Source of the DNA: Lumbricus terrestris
Lineage: Eukaryota > Annelida > Clitellata > Crassiclitellata > Lumbricidae
Direction: 5' to 3'
Assembly: GCA_949752735.1 (NCBI GenBank)
Contig: OX457047.1
Location: 12,589,976 to 12,653,975, forward strand
DNA length: 64,000 bases
Made by a program: the position numbers and the translations under genes. This document shows positions 1 through 10,602 of this stretch, in pieces (positions within the stretch are counted from its first letter, which is position 1; every line of letters starts with the position of its first letter). The notes below the pieces were generated by a model. That model saw only the letters and a list, made by a program, of their open reading frames with translations. It made no database searches and had not been told where the DNA came from.

Positions 1-384
1 GTATGATTGAGACAACATTTCAGCTTCCTATTCCATCTGGAAGACGGTGCTCCACGACTGTTACTTTGCATGGACCAATGTATAGACGTTGACTGTACAA
101 AATAATGTGTTGAGCATACATTCCTATACAATCGTATATTATATCAATATAAATCAAATATTGCTGTAATATGACAATATGTGTGATACTTAAGCAATTG
201 GTCAGCATTAAATGTAAAATTTCAGTTGGTTTGAAAAATTGGAAATGTTCAAAATTGTCAAAAAACATCGTTTAGTCCATGAATGTCGATAGTTCTCGTT
301 TTCTTACTCCAACATCCGATAAGGTCTTTATAATCCAGAAGGCTAAGCAGGAGGCACTGTGTCAACAACAGATTTCGTTATTGA
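1..384. other. No recognised feature
   Basis: AT-rich sequence with no codon structure, repeat or RNA signal that I can recognise. The only open frame here is a short antisense one with no familiar motif. Confidence 0.5.
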
Positions 385-930
385 TTGAGTGGGGACAGCT
401 TTCCTACTTCCCTCGACCACTTGGCTTTCTTCATCATCAGTGATGATGAGTCGATTGAATTCCTCGAACAACTTCTCACATCTCAAAGGTATGCTTTTCA
501 CCACTCTCTGACCAGTGTTGAATTCAGTATCTCCTTATTTATAATCCTCTTTCTCGATCTATTTTTCTGGTGGAAGCGTAAAAAAGAATTGCCAATCTTC
601 AGGCTTTATGGTACTGTCCTCATTTGCTGAGATGCAAAGTCACTCATGCAATCTCTTTTTTCAGTGCAATGGCACTAGGCCTCACCATCCTTTCACCAGG
701 CTTCAGAGTCATTCTGTGGAATATTTCACCTTGTCTCTAAATCATTGGCAAATGGCCACATAACCAGACCTACAACCTCACATGAAAGGTACTACTGGTG
801 GTTTTCCAGGACCTTCATGGAAGCAAGGCTGATCTCCTGGGCAACTGACTCACATTTTCTATATCTGACCATATTGAAAGATCTGGAGCAACAACAGCAG
901 GAGGAGTCTTTTATCCATGCCCTTGTGTGA
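385..930 (+). pseudogene. Possible eroded exons of an unknown gene
   Basis: I do not recognise this protein. The first open stretch reads SLDHLAFFIISDDESIEFLE and ends at a good splice donor (CAAAG then GTATGC near 487). A pyrimidine-rich acceptor (TCTCTTTTTTCAG) follows near 653-665 and leads into about 23 open codons. A further 61-codon open stretch covers 745-930. The splice-like signals and acidic, structured-looking residues hint at an old multi-exon gene or transposon gene, but stops separate the pieces. It could equally be chance. Confidence 0.2.
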
Positions 931-1104
931 CGAAGGCCGCAAAATTACAAAAGTTGATGAATCTGAGTTTCTTCCGTCGTACTTAGATTGATTACATCAT
1001 GTTGATCACTAAAAGGTATATTTTGTTTTCGCGCAGTACCATCCAATGTGCATTGTTTATTGGACTCTCCAGTTTCTTATTGAAGGTGACTTACTATGTC
1101 AACC

Positions 1105-2280
1105 ATTGATATCGTCTGTTTAGAGTGCAAGGGTTCTAACTCCAAATTTTTCAAAAAGCGTTTTATTTATTTTTTTTATTGCTACCAATGTGATGCTTGA
1201 AATGTGCAAAGATTATATCGTTCTGAGTACAAATAACGAAACAGCAACTATTTGAATATTAGAGATATCTCCAATGACCTATTTGTGAAATGTGCAAAGG
1301 TTCTATCTACTTACGTGAGTAGATAGAACCTTTGCACACTTCACAAATTCGCGTTATAGCGATTATAGTTATTTATTCACGCAAAGAATGCTAACCGAAG
1401 GTGTGCAGAATACGTGATTAAAAATTATATCATAGGAAAATCGTATCTTTCTTACAATCTGCAACATGTTGCTTTGTTCGGGAAAATTATTCTTAGCATA
1501 ATAATTTTATTATAATAATAAAAAATATTATTTTAATCAAGAAATTTTGATAAAGTTCTAAAATTAATATTCAATTATAATTCAATTATAAATGTTGTAA
1601 GCGACCACAAGCGTATTTAAGAGTGGCTTGTTATAGCGCATTTATTTTAGCTTACTATTATTATTTCTTACTAAAACAGGCAGAAACCACATTATTTTCA
1701 TGCAATGGTTGATAATAATTTAAAAGATAATTATGAACCGCATATTTGAGTCGTTATAGCCTAAAACGATCTATCTTCAGATCTAAAAATATTATGGATC
1801 TGCGGAGGTTCTAGGCATAGGCTAGCTAGGCCTATCTCCCGTCATAAAGTTATCATTTTGCGTACTTTCTCTCACAAACATTTATTTTTCAGGTTCGTAG
1901 ACACAAAATACTTGAAAGATTTCATCATTCCAACTAGGGGAAACGATCTATTTTCCAAAAATCCATAAATTATGAAGAAATAAATTATCTATCCTCAGAT
2001 TCCGAAATATTTTGAAATGCGCAAAGGTTCTATTGCTATAATTTTGCCTCCTGTCCTCCACAAACTTTATTATTTTATGCGCGGCGGCTTAGATTTTTTA
2101 AAAGATTAGGCCTATATCATTCCAACTGTGTAGTAATCTGCTATCCAAATTTTCATAAATCACAATGATATGACAATAATTTAATTTTTGGCAATCATCG
2201 AAAGTTTAGATTTGCTCTCCTGAACAATTTCGAAAAGTGGAGTTAGAACCCTTGCACTCTAAACAGACGATATCTCAATG
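1105..2280. mobile_element. TIR element with internal hairpin (MITE-like)
   Basis: The inverted ends share GATATCGTCTG followed by TTTAGAGTGCAAGGGTTCT and AACTCCA (left about 1109-1144, right 2238-2274). The inner part holds a further long hairpin at 1281-1348 built from a related GTGCAAAGGTTCTA motif, and a third copy of that motif at about 2020. No protein is encoded. The 8.27-kb duplication starts inside this element at 1424, so the second unit keeps only its right end, at about 10523-10559. The superfamily is unknown because no clear target duplication is visible. Confidence 0.6.
1281..1348. repeat. 31-bp-arm hairpin
   Basis: Arms 1281-1311 and 1318-1348 pair with one mismatch around a 6-nt TACGTG spacer. 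It sits inside the TIR element and repeats that element's terminal GTGCAAAGGTTCTA theme. Confidence 0.75.
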
Positions 2281-2318
2281 AGTTCTTGGTAATTTTTCTA
2301 AAACTGACTTTATTTCAG

Positions 2319-3000
2319 CAGAGTACTTGAGAAAGCTGAATAATCTTGCATGGAGGGATTCAGTACCGGATGTGACTTCCAGTCCTCAGATGTTGTCAAG
2401 TGTCACACCTTGCCAAGCAGCATTAAATCTCTTAAACATTGGAATATATGGTGAATTCGATCAATCACAAGAACATGCAGAGAAGGCTTATGGCTAGAAT
2501 CAATTCATTCATATAAGGTCAGCTACAGGAGTCTTGACCTATCTTGTCTTCCCGCAAAATCGTACACTCTATTGAAAATTCCGGTGCTGGCATAATGTTG
2601 TATCAAAGCTCAAGACCCGAATATTATCAGTGAGTTTCCATCACTCCAGAAAATGATGAATGGCCTTGGATTTGATTTGCATCCTGACACTGAAGCTAAT
2701 TTGGGCACTCCGAAGAGTTTATACACACCATCGCCTGAAACCAGCCCTGGCAGGCGGTTGACATTTCCTGCTCTGAAGATACCAGGATAATCTGGAGGTA
2801 CAAATTCAGATCTTTCAACTTCAGCATGTTCCATCCTGGTCTTCTTAAGCATTCCTTGTTAATGGTACTCCATGAAAACGGCACGACAGAAGGATAGTAC
2901 ACATGTGCTGCAGAAATTGGCACCAACAGTCTCAATCCTTCATGATCAAATCACCAGAAGTCTCATTTCCATAAAATACACTTGTCACTTATTGGCTTAA
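2319..3000 (+). pseudogene. Spliced-looking coding remnants, unknown protein (copy 1)
   Basis: Three short open stretches look like exons. The first (2319-2497) follows a good acceptor (GACTTTATTTCAG), begins AEYLRKLNNLAWRDS and stops at TAG. The second (2596-2790) contains IISEFPSLQKMMNGLGFDLH and a Ser/Thr/Pro-rich tail. The third (2863-3000) contains STHVLQKLAPTVSILHDQ. I do not recognise the protein and found no catalytic motif. Frames and stops do not join simply, so this is probably a relic of a host gene or a transposon gene. A repeat-peptide similarity search would settle it. Confidence 0.35.
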
Positions 3001-3403
3001 CAACTGTGTAGTCTTAATTCTGGCACGTATGATAACACAACAGAAACTATTTAAAGCCCATCTACATGACAAATGTAGAGTTTTTGACCAAACAAGAAAG
3101 GTATCAAGATTTCTAGATAATACTACTACATGGTAAGTTTTGTGTGTCATTCTAGACCGTATCTGGGGCTGAAATTTGGTCTCAATAATACTAATAACAA
3201 GTCTAAAAAACTGGGAAGGTGTCTTGGATTCTAGCTTGAATTTTATTTTTTTGGACCACACTAGTATACATGTATTTATATACATACCCACATACATGCA
3301 CTGGACTTACATGCAAACAGACGGGGGTAATGGCGGGGGTGATGTCCTACGGGGTAATGGTGAGGGTAATGACAGGGGTCATGGGCCGGAGGGGTATTGT
3401 CCT

Positions 3404-3487
<84 letters not shown>
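3404..3487. repeat. (ATC)28 microsatellite
   Basis: 84 bases of perfect ATC repeat. The second duplication unit has 26 repeats at 11689-11766. Confidence 0.98.
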
Positions 3488-3489
3488 GA

Positions 3490-4110
3490 AATCCTTGGGC
3501 TAAACGCTTGTAGGTGTCCGGCGCCACTCTCTGTTTGAGTCTGTCTCGCGTCATGGTGCCCATCTTCAGCCTGTCCGGTCTGCAGGTCCATACCATTAAC
3601 ATCCTGAACCAGCTAGACCACCTTGCCTGATGAAGAGAATATTGGGAGAGAAGCACGAAGGACAACCTGGGTCAATGCCCGTATGTGTCCCACGCTCTCT
3701 CCCCCCGACTCTCTCCACTGGTCTGTATTGACCGGCCTGTGCATGTCAGCTCCACATCATGACACCTTGAAGCATCTGCGTCGCTATGTCACTTGTGCCG
3801 TGGTTTTTGCGGATTTCAATGGTCTTGGTCTTTTACTGCCAGCGTATCTCCACCCATCTGACAAACCTTCCTCATTTTGTCCGGGCTTAGGACCTGCCCA
3901 GGGAAGTTGCTGGTTCCCTGCGGCAGAGGATGGATGCAGTTTAACGTCGTGCCCAGGACCATTTACCCCTTTTAAATCCATGCCAAAAACATGGTCCTAC
4001 TTCCTCGCTTATCCCGCATGTTAGCTGCTTTGTAAGGCGTCCTTGTAACGGGATGGCTGTGTTACTGCGCTACATAAATTGTCCTGATTATTTTTAATAT
4101 TATTATTACT
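3490..4110 (+). mobile_element. CR1-type retroelement 3' end or derived SINE (copy 1)
   Basis: The end reads TGTGTTACTGCGCTACATAA followed by ATTGTCCTG and an ATT-rich tail (to about 4110). This matches the 3' ends of the CR1/L2-type elements at about 22890 and 43120 in this window. The upstream 500 bases (open frame 3623-4024) have no reverse-transcriptase motif, so it may be a non-autonomous element that borrowed the LINE tail. Confidence 0.5.
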
Positions 4111-4675
4111 AACTCATAGAAACCACTGACATTGCTTATTTAAGCAATTTACATTTGTTACCTTTTACAATATTGACGCTTCAAGCAATGAACGCGTTAT
4201 TAATTATTGGGGTCCCACGAGACCCCAGTTGGTCATATTAAGGAGCAAAATATGTTGGTCGCATGAGGGTTAAACACCTTTTTACCACGATCTCAAAAGC
4301 CTATATAAAAATTAACTGCAGTAGTGTTGTCATAGCCTTGCAACTGATGTAACACTACACGATCATACTCTATTCTCACTTTCTGGAATCTGGTGAGAAT
4401 TGCGAGAGGTTGTGAGGCTTCCTAATTCTTTCTTGGAACCCTACAAGTCCATTGTACACCCAAACCCTATAAATCAACGTCTGGCCTTAGACTACCCTCT
4501 TACTTTTCTATAATTCTCCGACTGCAACAATAAACATCCATCTCAAGTAGTCAGGTTCTTAAACCGAACCAAGTCAATACTGTACCATCTCTTTTAACTA
4601 TCTATTCTCTTTCCTTCACCCTCGGAATTCCACTCAAGACCAAAGTATCGCCAGGGTGCTATTTGCCTGGAAGGG

Positions 4676-4686
4676 GTTGTTGTTGC

Positions 4687-4717
<31 letters not shown>

Positions 4718-4719
4718 GG
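4676..4719. repeat. (TTG)n microsatellite
   Basis: About 44 bases of TTG repeat with one CTG interruption; the copy in the second unit is at about 12955-12998 with the same length. Confidence 0.9.
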
Positions 4720-5128
4720 AGTTCAACCCCAGTTAGGAACCCTTAGCTTAGACTAGTCCTACCCGTGCAGATCTGCACATGTGTTTATCACCAACTCAAC
4801 ATCATCGTTCCACAACATCATCACGAGACATCACAGATCCTCTCGCACAGTCTCCATCTCGTTCTTCCCTGACCTCCCTTTACTACGCTTTGCCTCCGTA
4901 GTCCATGTCGTTGCTTGTTTGGATCTTCTATCGTGATCCTTTAAGAATCCAAGTCCATATAAATCAACGTCTGACCCTCAGTTATTTTCTTCAGCTTCAT
5001 CACGTGTAAAACCCCCACACTGCTGAAGTTCTGTAATAATAAGTTTTGTTCAAATACATTAGGTTTTTAGTTAGAGCAAGACCCATAATTCATACAAGAA
5101 AATGGGGATTCAACAAATATATAATTTT

Positions 5129-5133
<5 letters not shown>

Positions 5134-5167
<34 letters not shown>
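5134..5167. repeat. (TA)n microsatellite
   Basis: 34 bases of TA. The second unit carries a run shorter by 8 bases at about 13413-13438, one of the few differences between the two units. Confidence 0.9.
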
Positions 5168-5169
<2 letters not shown>

Positions 5170-5440
5170 GTTTAATGGCAAAACCAAGTGACACACCGCA
5201 CATGGGTACATAAAGATATATAGAAAATAATATAAAAAAGTATTGAAGATGTCATATTTAGTAACGGTCAGTCAGTAAGTTAGGTATATGAAGATCAGGG
5301 GGTGATTTTTCTTGACGTCGGTATAAAATACGTGGAATAAAATTGCGGTCGCCCTTTACAGGCAGCGAGAAGTCGCGTGGTCGTTGACGAAGATTATAGC
5401 AAGACACTGTCATTTCAAACACATCTGTCTAACTCAAAAC

Positions 5441-6627
5441 CATGGGCGCCCGCACATAGGGGCAAGGGGGCACTTGCCCCCCAAGTGCCCCCCTCTGGAA
5501 AGTTGACATCTGGTTTTCTAATTACTACTTTTGGGGTTAAAGACATTTCTTCCCATTGAAACACTAAATGTTACGAATGATACACTTCAGTGAAAGTCAA
5601 AATTGAAGCATAGAAATCTCTCTAGAAATAAAAAAAAGCTATTAATTTTCTGCCTTGCCTTTTTTCAAGCTCTTGCTGAAAACGGCAACCATGACTTTTA
5701 GCCCTCCTGCGGGTGCCCATTCAAATAGTATTCCTATCGATTATGGCCTACTTGTCTGGAATCTCTCTGTAGGCTAATGCAATTTTTCACAACTGTAAAA
5801 AAATTAATTATCGATAAAATTACACGAATGATAAAGATTTAAAATTTATCAACAGCTCATTGAAATTAAGTCAGAGAGATCTACATATTCACCAGCGTTA
5901 TATATGGAATCAAGTCTGCTTTAAGTCAGGCTGCATTTTGTCCATTTTTGCCTGCTGCCAGTACAGAATTTAGGTAGGTCAAGCTGTAGAGAACCTTGAA
6001 TAATTGGCTCTGGTTATCACACCTCGAGATTTTCTCCCAAAACCAACGTCTCGTCTGTTCAAAAGAATTGATACCCCATTCTTCTGATCCTCGGGATCCT
6101 CCACCTTCCTAAACGACACCTGCTTTAACATCTGACCCACTGGCTACCGGACTCGGTCCTCTTACTTGTCTACCCTTTGAACAGCCTGCTGATTCGATGC
6201 AGCGCTTCTAAATAAGCTGGTGCCCTGCAATTGACTTTGGAGTGGAACTTTAGAAGTTTAGAAATTATGATTAAAATATAGAAGTAACTTGATGGAGCAC
6301 TTGCCCCTTTAAAACTGATACCTGTTTTTCGTTCATTTATTCATTCATTCATTCATTATATAGCGCCCCTTCAAAAACCTACTTTTTAACATTCTATTTT
6401 GGATTTTTAATAAATTTCTTCGCACTAAGAAAACTATTCATATTTGAGATGTCAGGACTACACACGAGAAATGTGCATTAAGAAACCTCTTTGAAAAAAT
6501 ACCCATGCTCTCACTTCCCAGCTCACTTCCCAGCTTAGCAATTTTTAAGCTCTTGCGACTAAGAAATTTAACCATGACCATTAAAAATTTTTTGCCTCCC
6601 CTGCAAAAATTTCTGCGGGCGCCCATG
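5441..6627. mobile_element. hAT-like non-autonomous element with 8-bp TSD (copy 1)
   Basis: The ends form a perfect 14-bp inverted repeat (CATGGGCGCCCGCA). Both flanks carry the exact 8-bp target duplication CTCAAAAC at 5433-5440 and 6628-6635. Length is 1187 bp with no transposase frame. An extra right-end-like sequence (GCGGGTGCCCATT at about 5711) suggests a nested or partly duplicated terminus. It lies inside the CCGG-flanked element 4273-6863 and is therefore younger than it. An 8-bp duplication is the mark of hAT and a few other superfamilies. Confidence 0.85.
6330..6380 (-). mobile_element. Short L2-type 3' tail (copy 1)
   Basis: ATTCATTCATTCATT followed by ATATAGCGCCCCTTC is the reverse complement of a GGCGCTATAT plus (AATG)n LINE tail. 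The same arrangement is seen at 63590-63640. Confidence 0.4.
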
Positions 6628-6867
6628 CTCAAAACAACTTAATCTTAAATCCTTAACTCTGGTAGCTATTTTACACTATTTAATACTATATAGTCTATAA
6701 CACGCATCTTGCTTTCCGCAAGCATGCAACCCGGATCATATTTGTCAACGAAAATGAGGCTGAGGCGTGAGCGTTGCTATCAGACGTCATAAAAATTATG
6801 TCACGTGAGCCAATGACAGAGGTTTCTGATCGTTTTTGTTGCCGGAGAGAATCTCGCACTACACCGG

Positions 6868-7577
6868 CAGTTGCCTAAGTGGGATGTCTTGTCTTGTCTA
6901 TAACCATCATCGGACCGAGGAGGGTTAGAAAACTCAACAGACAAGCTTTATCCATCTCTGTGATTCTTGATGTGTATTCCTGTCCATGCCGCTGTATGGG
7001 AAATCAAGGTGGTAGGCTCCCTCGTCTTTCCACGTCTCAGTGAATCACACAGCACAACAAATTTTGACTTGTTTCTTTTCCGAAACAAATTTTACTGTTT
7101 CCTATAGAATTTGACGTGCTGACCACGATGGTGTTCTCATCATTTTTTGTTATCACCTAAGGTTTTTGAGAAAAACGCCATGCAAGATTTTAATTGAAAT
7201 GCTCCTATTTTGCATACATTTGTAATGCACTTTATTCTGATTTCATTGGACAACAAATCTTTATAACAGTTCTTCCTCATAATATTGGGTCCTAGTGATG
7301 ACTGCATCACTTAGAATAATAATAATATCTTAATTTAATGCTTCAATCTGACACACCGCAGAACGATTACAGGTTATACGAAATACGCCCCACTATAGGA
7401 CGACACGCAGGTCGGCTTTACAGCAGTGGCTTCGGTAACTTAACACTAATAGCCTAAGTACTGGATCACTCCTGGTCGGTCAAGCCAGAAGTGGGGGGGC
7501 TATTTTTATTTTTTAGCAGAACCCTAGTCACAACAGTAAAACGCTAATGGCAGCTAACAGAAACTTTAATAAATGAA
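6868..7577. other. No recognised gene (copy 1)
   Basis: No coding frame or repeat edge recognised. A G-rich run (GTGGGGGGGC) lies near 7492. Confidence 0.5.
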
Positions 7578-7661
7578 TGCCCTGTGTGAGGCTCGAACCC
7601 GGGTCGCGTGGACGACACTCAGTTTAACGATCAGCGCTCTCTCAACTGAGCTACGGACCCC
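7578..7661 (-). mobile_element. tRNA-like SINE head or tRNA pseudogene (copy 1)
   Basis: On the minus strand there is an A-box-like TAGCTCAGTTGAGAGAGCG and a B-box-like GGGTTCGAGCC. The acceptor ends GGGTCC and GGGCA pair poorly. The anticodon arm does not pair and the variable region is long. A functional tRNA is unlikely; a pol III-derived SINE head or pseudogene fits better. Confidence 0.55.
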
Positions 7662-8057
7662 GTAGAAATGTTGAGAAACATAAAATAAAAGTTTTTTTAT
7701 AGTTATTCCCTGTTAAGTTGCACATGTCATGTCAATAACCGACGTCGCCGCGCGTTGGTTGGCCACATGCATGGACTACAGCTCTCCACTGCCGTTTATC
7801 GCGTGTAGCGGCGAGGAGATGAGATCAGGTGAGACCAAGAGAGAACATTGTCAATCCAGCTAATACGCGGACTGTCCTTGCGTCGATATCCCTCCACGTG
7901 ACCCATCTTTATGGCTTTTTCCACGCAATCTCCGCCTTTTTGAGCACCCATGATTCACAGTCATAGGTTGCGACTGACCAGACCAAGGATTTCATCAAGC
8001 GGTACTAGTGGATTTATTTTTCCAGACCTTCGTAAGCTTCATCATGACTGCCAATAC

Positions 8058-9190
8058 CAGTGGCGCAACCAGGGGGGTGCTGGGGGGTGCTTGAGCACCC
8101 CCAGGGCTAAAAATGTGACACACGCAATTTTTCCAAATCCGATGAGTTTTTGTGGGGGGTGGGGGGTAGGGGTCTTTCGCTCTTTCAGAATTTCAGATTA
8201 CACAATCACTCAAGTTCCTTCATTCTTCTGTATTATAATTTTAGTCACATTCATGGTTCATAAAGCACCAGCTTTCAGGGTTTAGCTGGTCTACCTGAGT
8301 TTGTCTGGGTCTCGAGAAATCTGAAATCACTCTTTTTCAGCACTGAAGTAATAGAGTTATTTTGCTAAGTTGACATCTTAAAATGGTAGCCTACCATAAT
8401 AAACGTGGAAACTCATAAAAATAATTTTTTTAAATTGTGAGTGTATTCATTAAAGTTTAGACCACTCTTATCAGCACTGAAATAGCATAGCAATTTTGCT
8501 TTAAATGACAGCTTAAGATGCTGCCATTGCAGTGTCGAAATAAAGTTTCTGATGGGGACACATCCCCTCCCAAAGCCCTGCCCTCTCGGCGCCACGTGCT
8601 TCGAAGATTTTTTGTCGGACGCTCGCTTTTCCCCAGAAACATTGATTCCCAAAGGGGGATTAGATAAAACACTGGTTATTGAGGCAGGTGTTAGATTAAA
8701 CATTGGTTATTAATTCTGCCAATCGTGAGCTATAGACCTAAGACCCTTTGTCTTATCTAAACAAATGGGAAAGGACATTTTTGAAGTATTAAGCCATGTT
8801 TTTCTGAAGTTTTCCAGTGGCGGCGCCAGGATTTCAGTTTTGGGGGGCTAAACGGGGTTCTTCGTGCGAAAATTTTATTTTTACATGGGAGAAAAAATGG
8901 ATGGCCTTTTTTAGGGGGCTTAGCCCCCTAGCCCCCCCTAGCGCCGCTACTGAAGTTTTTATGACTTTATTGCTCATAAATAGCCTACAGCTGGCATAAA
9001 AGAGCCTGAAACGTGATCCTGCTGATGTCAAAAGCAAACAATGCGTTGGTTTTCTGGGGCTCCGCCCCAGACCCCGTTGAGGAGCTTACGACGTTCCCTC
9101 AGACCTCCTAGTCGGCATTGGCTTCGTGACTTCGGCGCTAACAATAAAAATTCTGAGCACCCCCACAAAAATGTTCTGGTTGCGCCCCTG
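8058..9190. mobile_element. hAT element, non-autonomous, 8-bp TSD (copy 1)
   Basis: Ends are CAGTGGCGCAACCAGGG and its imperfect complement CTGGTTGCGCCCCTG. The exact duplication GCCAATAC flanks it at 8050-8057 and 9191-9198. Length is 1133 bp. The interior has two units of a motif (TTTTGCTAAGTTGACATCTT near 8351 and a relative near 8493) that also makes up the 86-bp tandem array at 46299. A smaller hAT element is nested at 8815-8952. No transposase frame is present. Confidence 0.92.
8815..8952. mobile_element. 138-bp hAT MITE nested in a hAT element (copy 1)
   Basis: Ends are CAGTGGCGGCGCCAGG and CTAGCGCCGCTACTG. The flanking 8-mers are AAGTTTTC (8807-8814) and AAGTTTTT (8953-8960), one mismatch. 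It is the innermost layer of a three-level nest. Confidence 0.85.
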
Positions 9191-9408
9191 GCCAATACCC
9201 ATGGCCAGTCTGGACTTAACATCGTCTGAACAAATTTTGCTGCCCAAATATGTGAAGTTATCCACCTGTTTGAGTTGCACATGTACAATGCATATAAGAT
9301 GCTGCTAAAGTTGCTTGATAGGCCTACTGATTTTCGCCTATATTCTTTGTCTACACATCTCGCTGCAGTGTCCAACAATTATTGTCAGATAACATTGTTG
9401 GATTCCGG

Positions 9409-9698
9409 TGTCATGCGAGATACTATCCGGCCAACAGAAACTATCCGGCCACGCCCACTTCGTTGTCGGATACAATCTCGCACGACATACGTGCGAGATT
9501 GTATCCGTTGACAAATAATATCCGGGTGGCTTGTTAACAATAATAATGTTCTGTTTATTCAGCATAGTAACTCGGTGTACAAAAACTATTGTAATTCACG
9601 CCTGTAAGTGAGATTGTGGCATAGTAACATTACGAGTAAGCCTATGCAATTATATTTAGGAGAAAACGTGAATCTAAGAGACGAAGCGGTGTCCTACC
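9409..9698. mobile_element. Left end of CCGG-flanked element, cut by duplication edge (copy 1)
   Basis: CCGG at 9405-9408 is followed by TGTCATGCGAGATACTATCC. The sequence is the first 290 bases of the complete element at 17680-19308. It stops at the boundary of the duplicated unit. It contains a 17-bp-arm perfect hairpin at 9467-9507. Confidence 0.85.
9467..9507. repeat. 17-bp-arm perfect hairpin (copy 1)
   Basis: Arms CGGATACAATCTCGCAC and GTGCGAGATTGTATCCG flank a 7-nt loop GACATAC. The arms resemble the element's own terminus (TGCGAGATACTATCCGG), so this may be a relic of a second, nested terminus. The copy in unit 2 is at 17738-17778. Confidence 0.85.
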
Positions 9699-9708
9699 CA
9701 TTATTATT
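9699..9708. other. Junction of the tandem duplication
   Basis: The two units meet through about ten bases (CATTATTATT) found at neither outer edge. Such filler is typical of end joining or of a local slippage patch. Confidence 0.7.
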
Positions 9709-10602
9709 ATTATATCATAGGAAAATCGTATCTTTCTTACAATCTGCAACATGTTGCTTTGTTCGGGAAAATTATTCTTAGCATAATAATTTTATTATAA
9801 TAATAAAAAATATTATTTTAATCAAGAAATTTTGATAAAGTTCTAAAATTAATATTCAATTATAATTCAATTATAAATGTTGTAAGCGACCACAAGCGTA
9901 TTTAAGAGTGGCTTGTTATAGCGCATTTATTTTAGCTTACTATTATTATTTCTTACTAAAACAGGCAGAAACCACATTATTTTCATGCAATGGTTGATAA
10001 TAATTTAAAAGATAATTATGAACCGCATATTTGAGTCGTTATAGCCTAAAACGATCTATCTTCAGATCTAAAAATATTATGGATCTGCGGAGGTTCTAGG
10101 CATAGGCTAGCTAGGCCTATCTCCCGTCATAAAGTTATCATTTTGCGTACTTTCTCTCACAAACATTTATTTTTCAGGTTCGTAGACACAAAATACTTGA
10201 AAGATTTCATCATTCCAACTAGGGGAAACGATCTATTTTCCAAAAATCCATAAATTATGAAGAAATAAATTATCTATCCTCAGATTCCGAAATATTTTGA
10301 AATGCGCAAAGGTTCTATTGCTATAATTTTGCCTCCTGTCCTCCACAAACTTTATTATTTTATGCGCGGCGGCTTAGATTTTTTAAAAGATTAGGCCTAT
10401 ATCATTCCAACTGTGTAGTAATCTGCTATCCAAATTTTCATAAATCACAATGATATGACAATAATTTAATTTTTGGCAATCATCGAAAGTTTAGATTTGC
10501 TCTCCTGAACAATTTCGAAAAGTGGAGTTAGAACCCTTGCACTCTAAACAGACGATATCTCAATGAGTTCTTGGTAATTTTTCTAAAACTGACTTTATTT
10601 CA

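Larger units (their letters stand above)
4273..6863. mobile_element. CCGG-flanked TGT...ACA element, left end missing (copy 1)
   Basis: The right end reads CTCGCACTACA followed by CCGG at 6864-6867. The interior from 4273 matches the complete element at 17680-19308 (for example ACACTACACGATCATACTCT at about 4350 and 18134). Its left 300 bases are absent; a different sequence lies upstream. It is interrupted by the hAT-like element at 5441-6627. Removing that leaves about 1.4 kb, close to the 1.33 kb of the equivalent part of the complete copy. No coding capacity is seen. TGT...ACA ends with a 4-bp CCGG duplication recall the published Ginger superfamily, but no transposase is present to prove it. 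Confidence 0.6.
7740..9300 (-). pseudogene. RTE-type LINE C-terminal fragment split by a hAT element (copy 1)
   Basis: On the minus strand, 9191-9300 encodes QLKQVDNFTYLGSKICSDD, the segment after the polymerase core of RTE-type reverse transcriptases. The frame then resumes at 8057 and runs to about 7740 with frameshifts. There it contains YDCESWVLKK, PRISWIDNV and QWRAVVHACG, the usual order at the C-terminus of this family. The gap is filled exactly by the hAT-like element 8058-9190, whose target duplication GCCAATAC is part of the interrupted gene. The endonuclease and polymerase cores are absent, so this was a dead 5'-truncated copy. Confidence 0.75.
1424..9698 (+). repeat. Tandem duplication, copy 1 (8.27 kb)
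   Basis: This segment is repeated head-to-tail at 9709-17969. The offset is 8285 bases at the start, 8279 after the ATC run and 8271 after the TA run, so almost all length difference lies in two microsatellites. I noticed only two base differences by eye: C/A near 7141/15412 and A/G at 9248/17519. The left boundary lies in ATTATAT at 1424-1430. The right boundary lies inside a CCGG-flanked element. Either a very recent duplication or an unmerged haplotype in the assembly would explain it. Confidence 0.95.

Noticed and set aside
3176..3591. Frames with long runs of Ile, Ser or Met across the ATC repeat
   Set aside because: They are translations of a microsatellite in three frames and carry no other signal.
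4211..4225. Small GGGGTC...GACCCC hairpin as a terminator
   Set aside because: Too short and without context; bacterial-style terminators are not expected in this genome.
7578..7661. Functional tRNA gene
   Set aside because: A and B boxes are present but acceptor and anticodon stems do not pair; called a SINE head or pseudogene.
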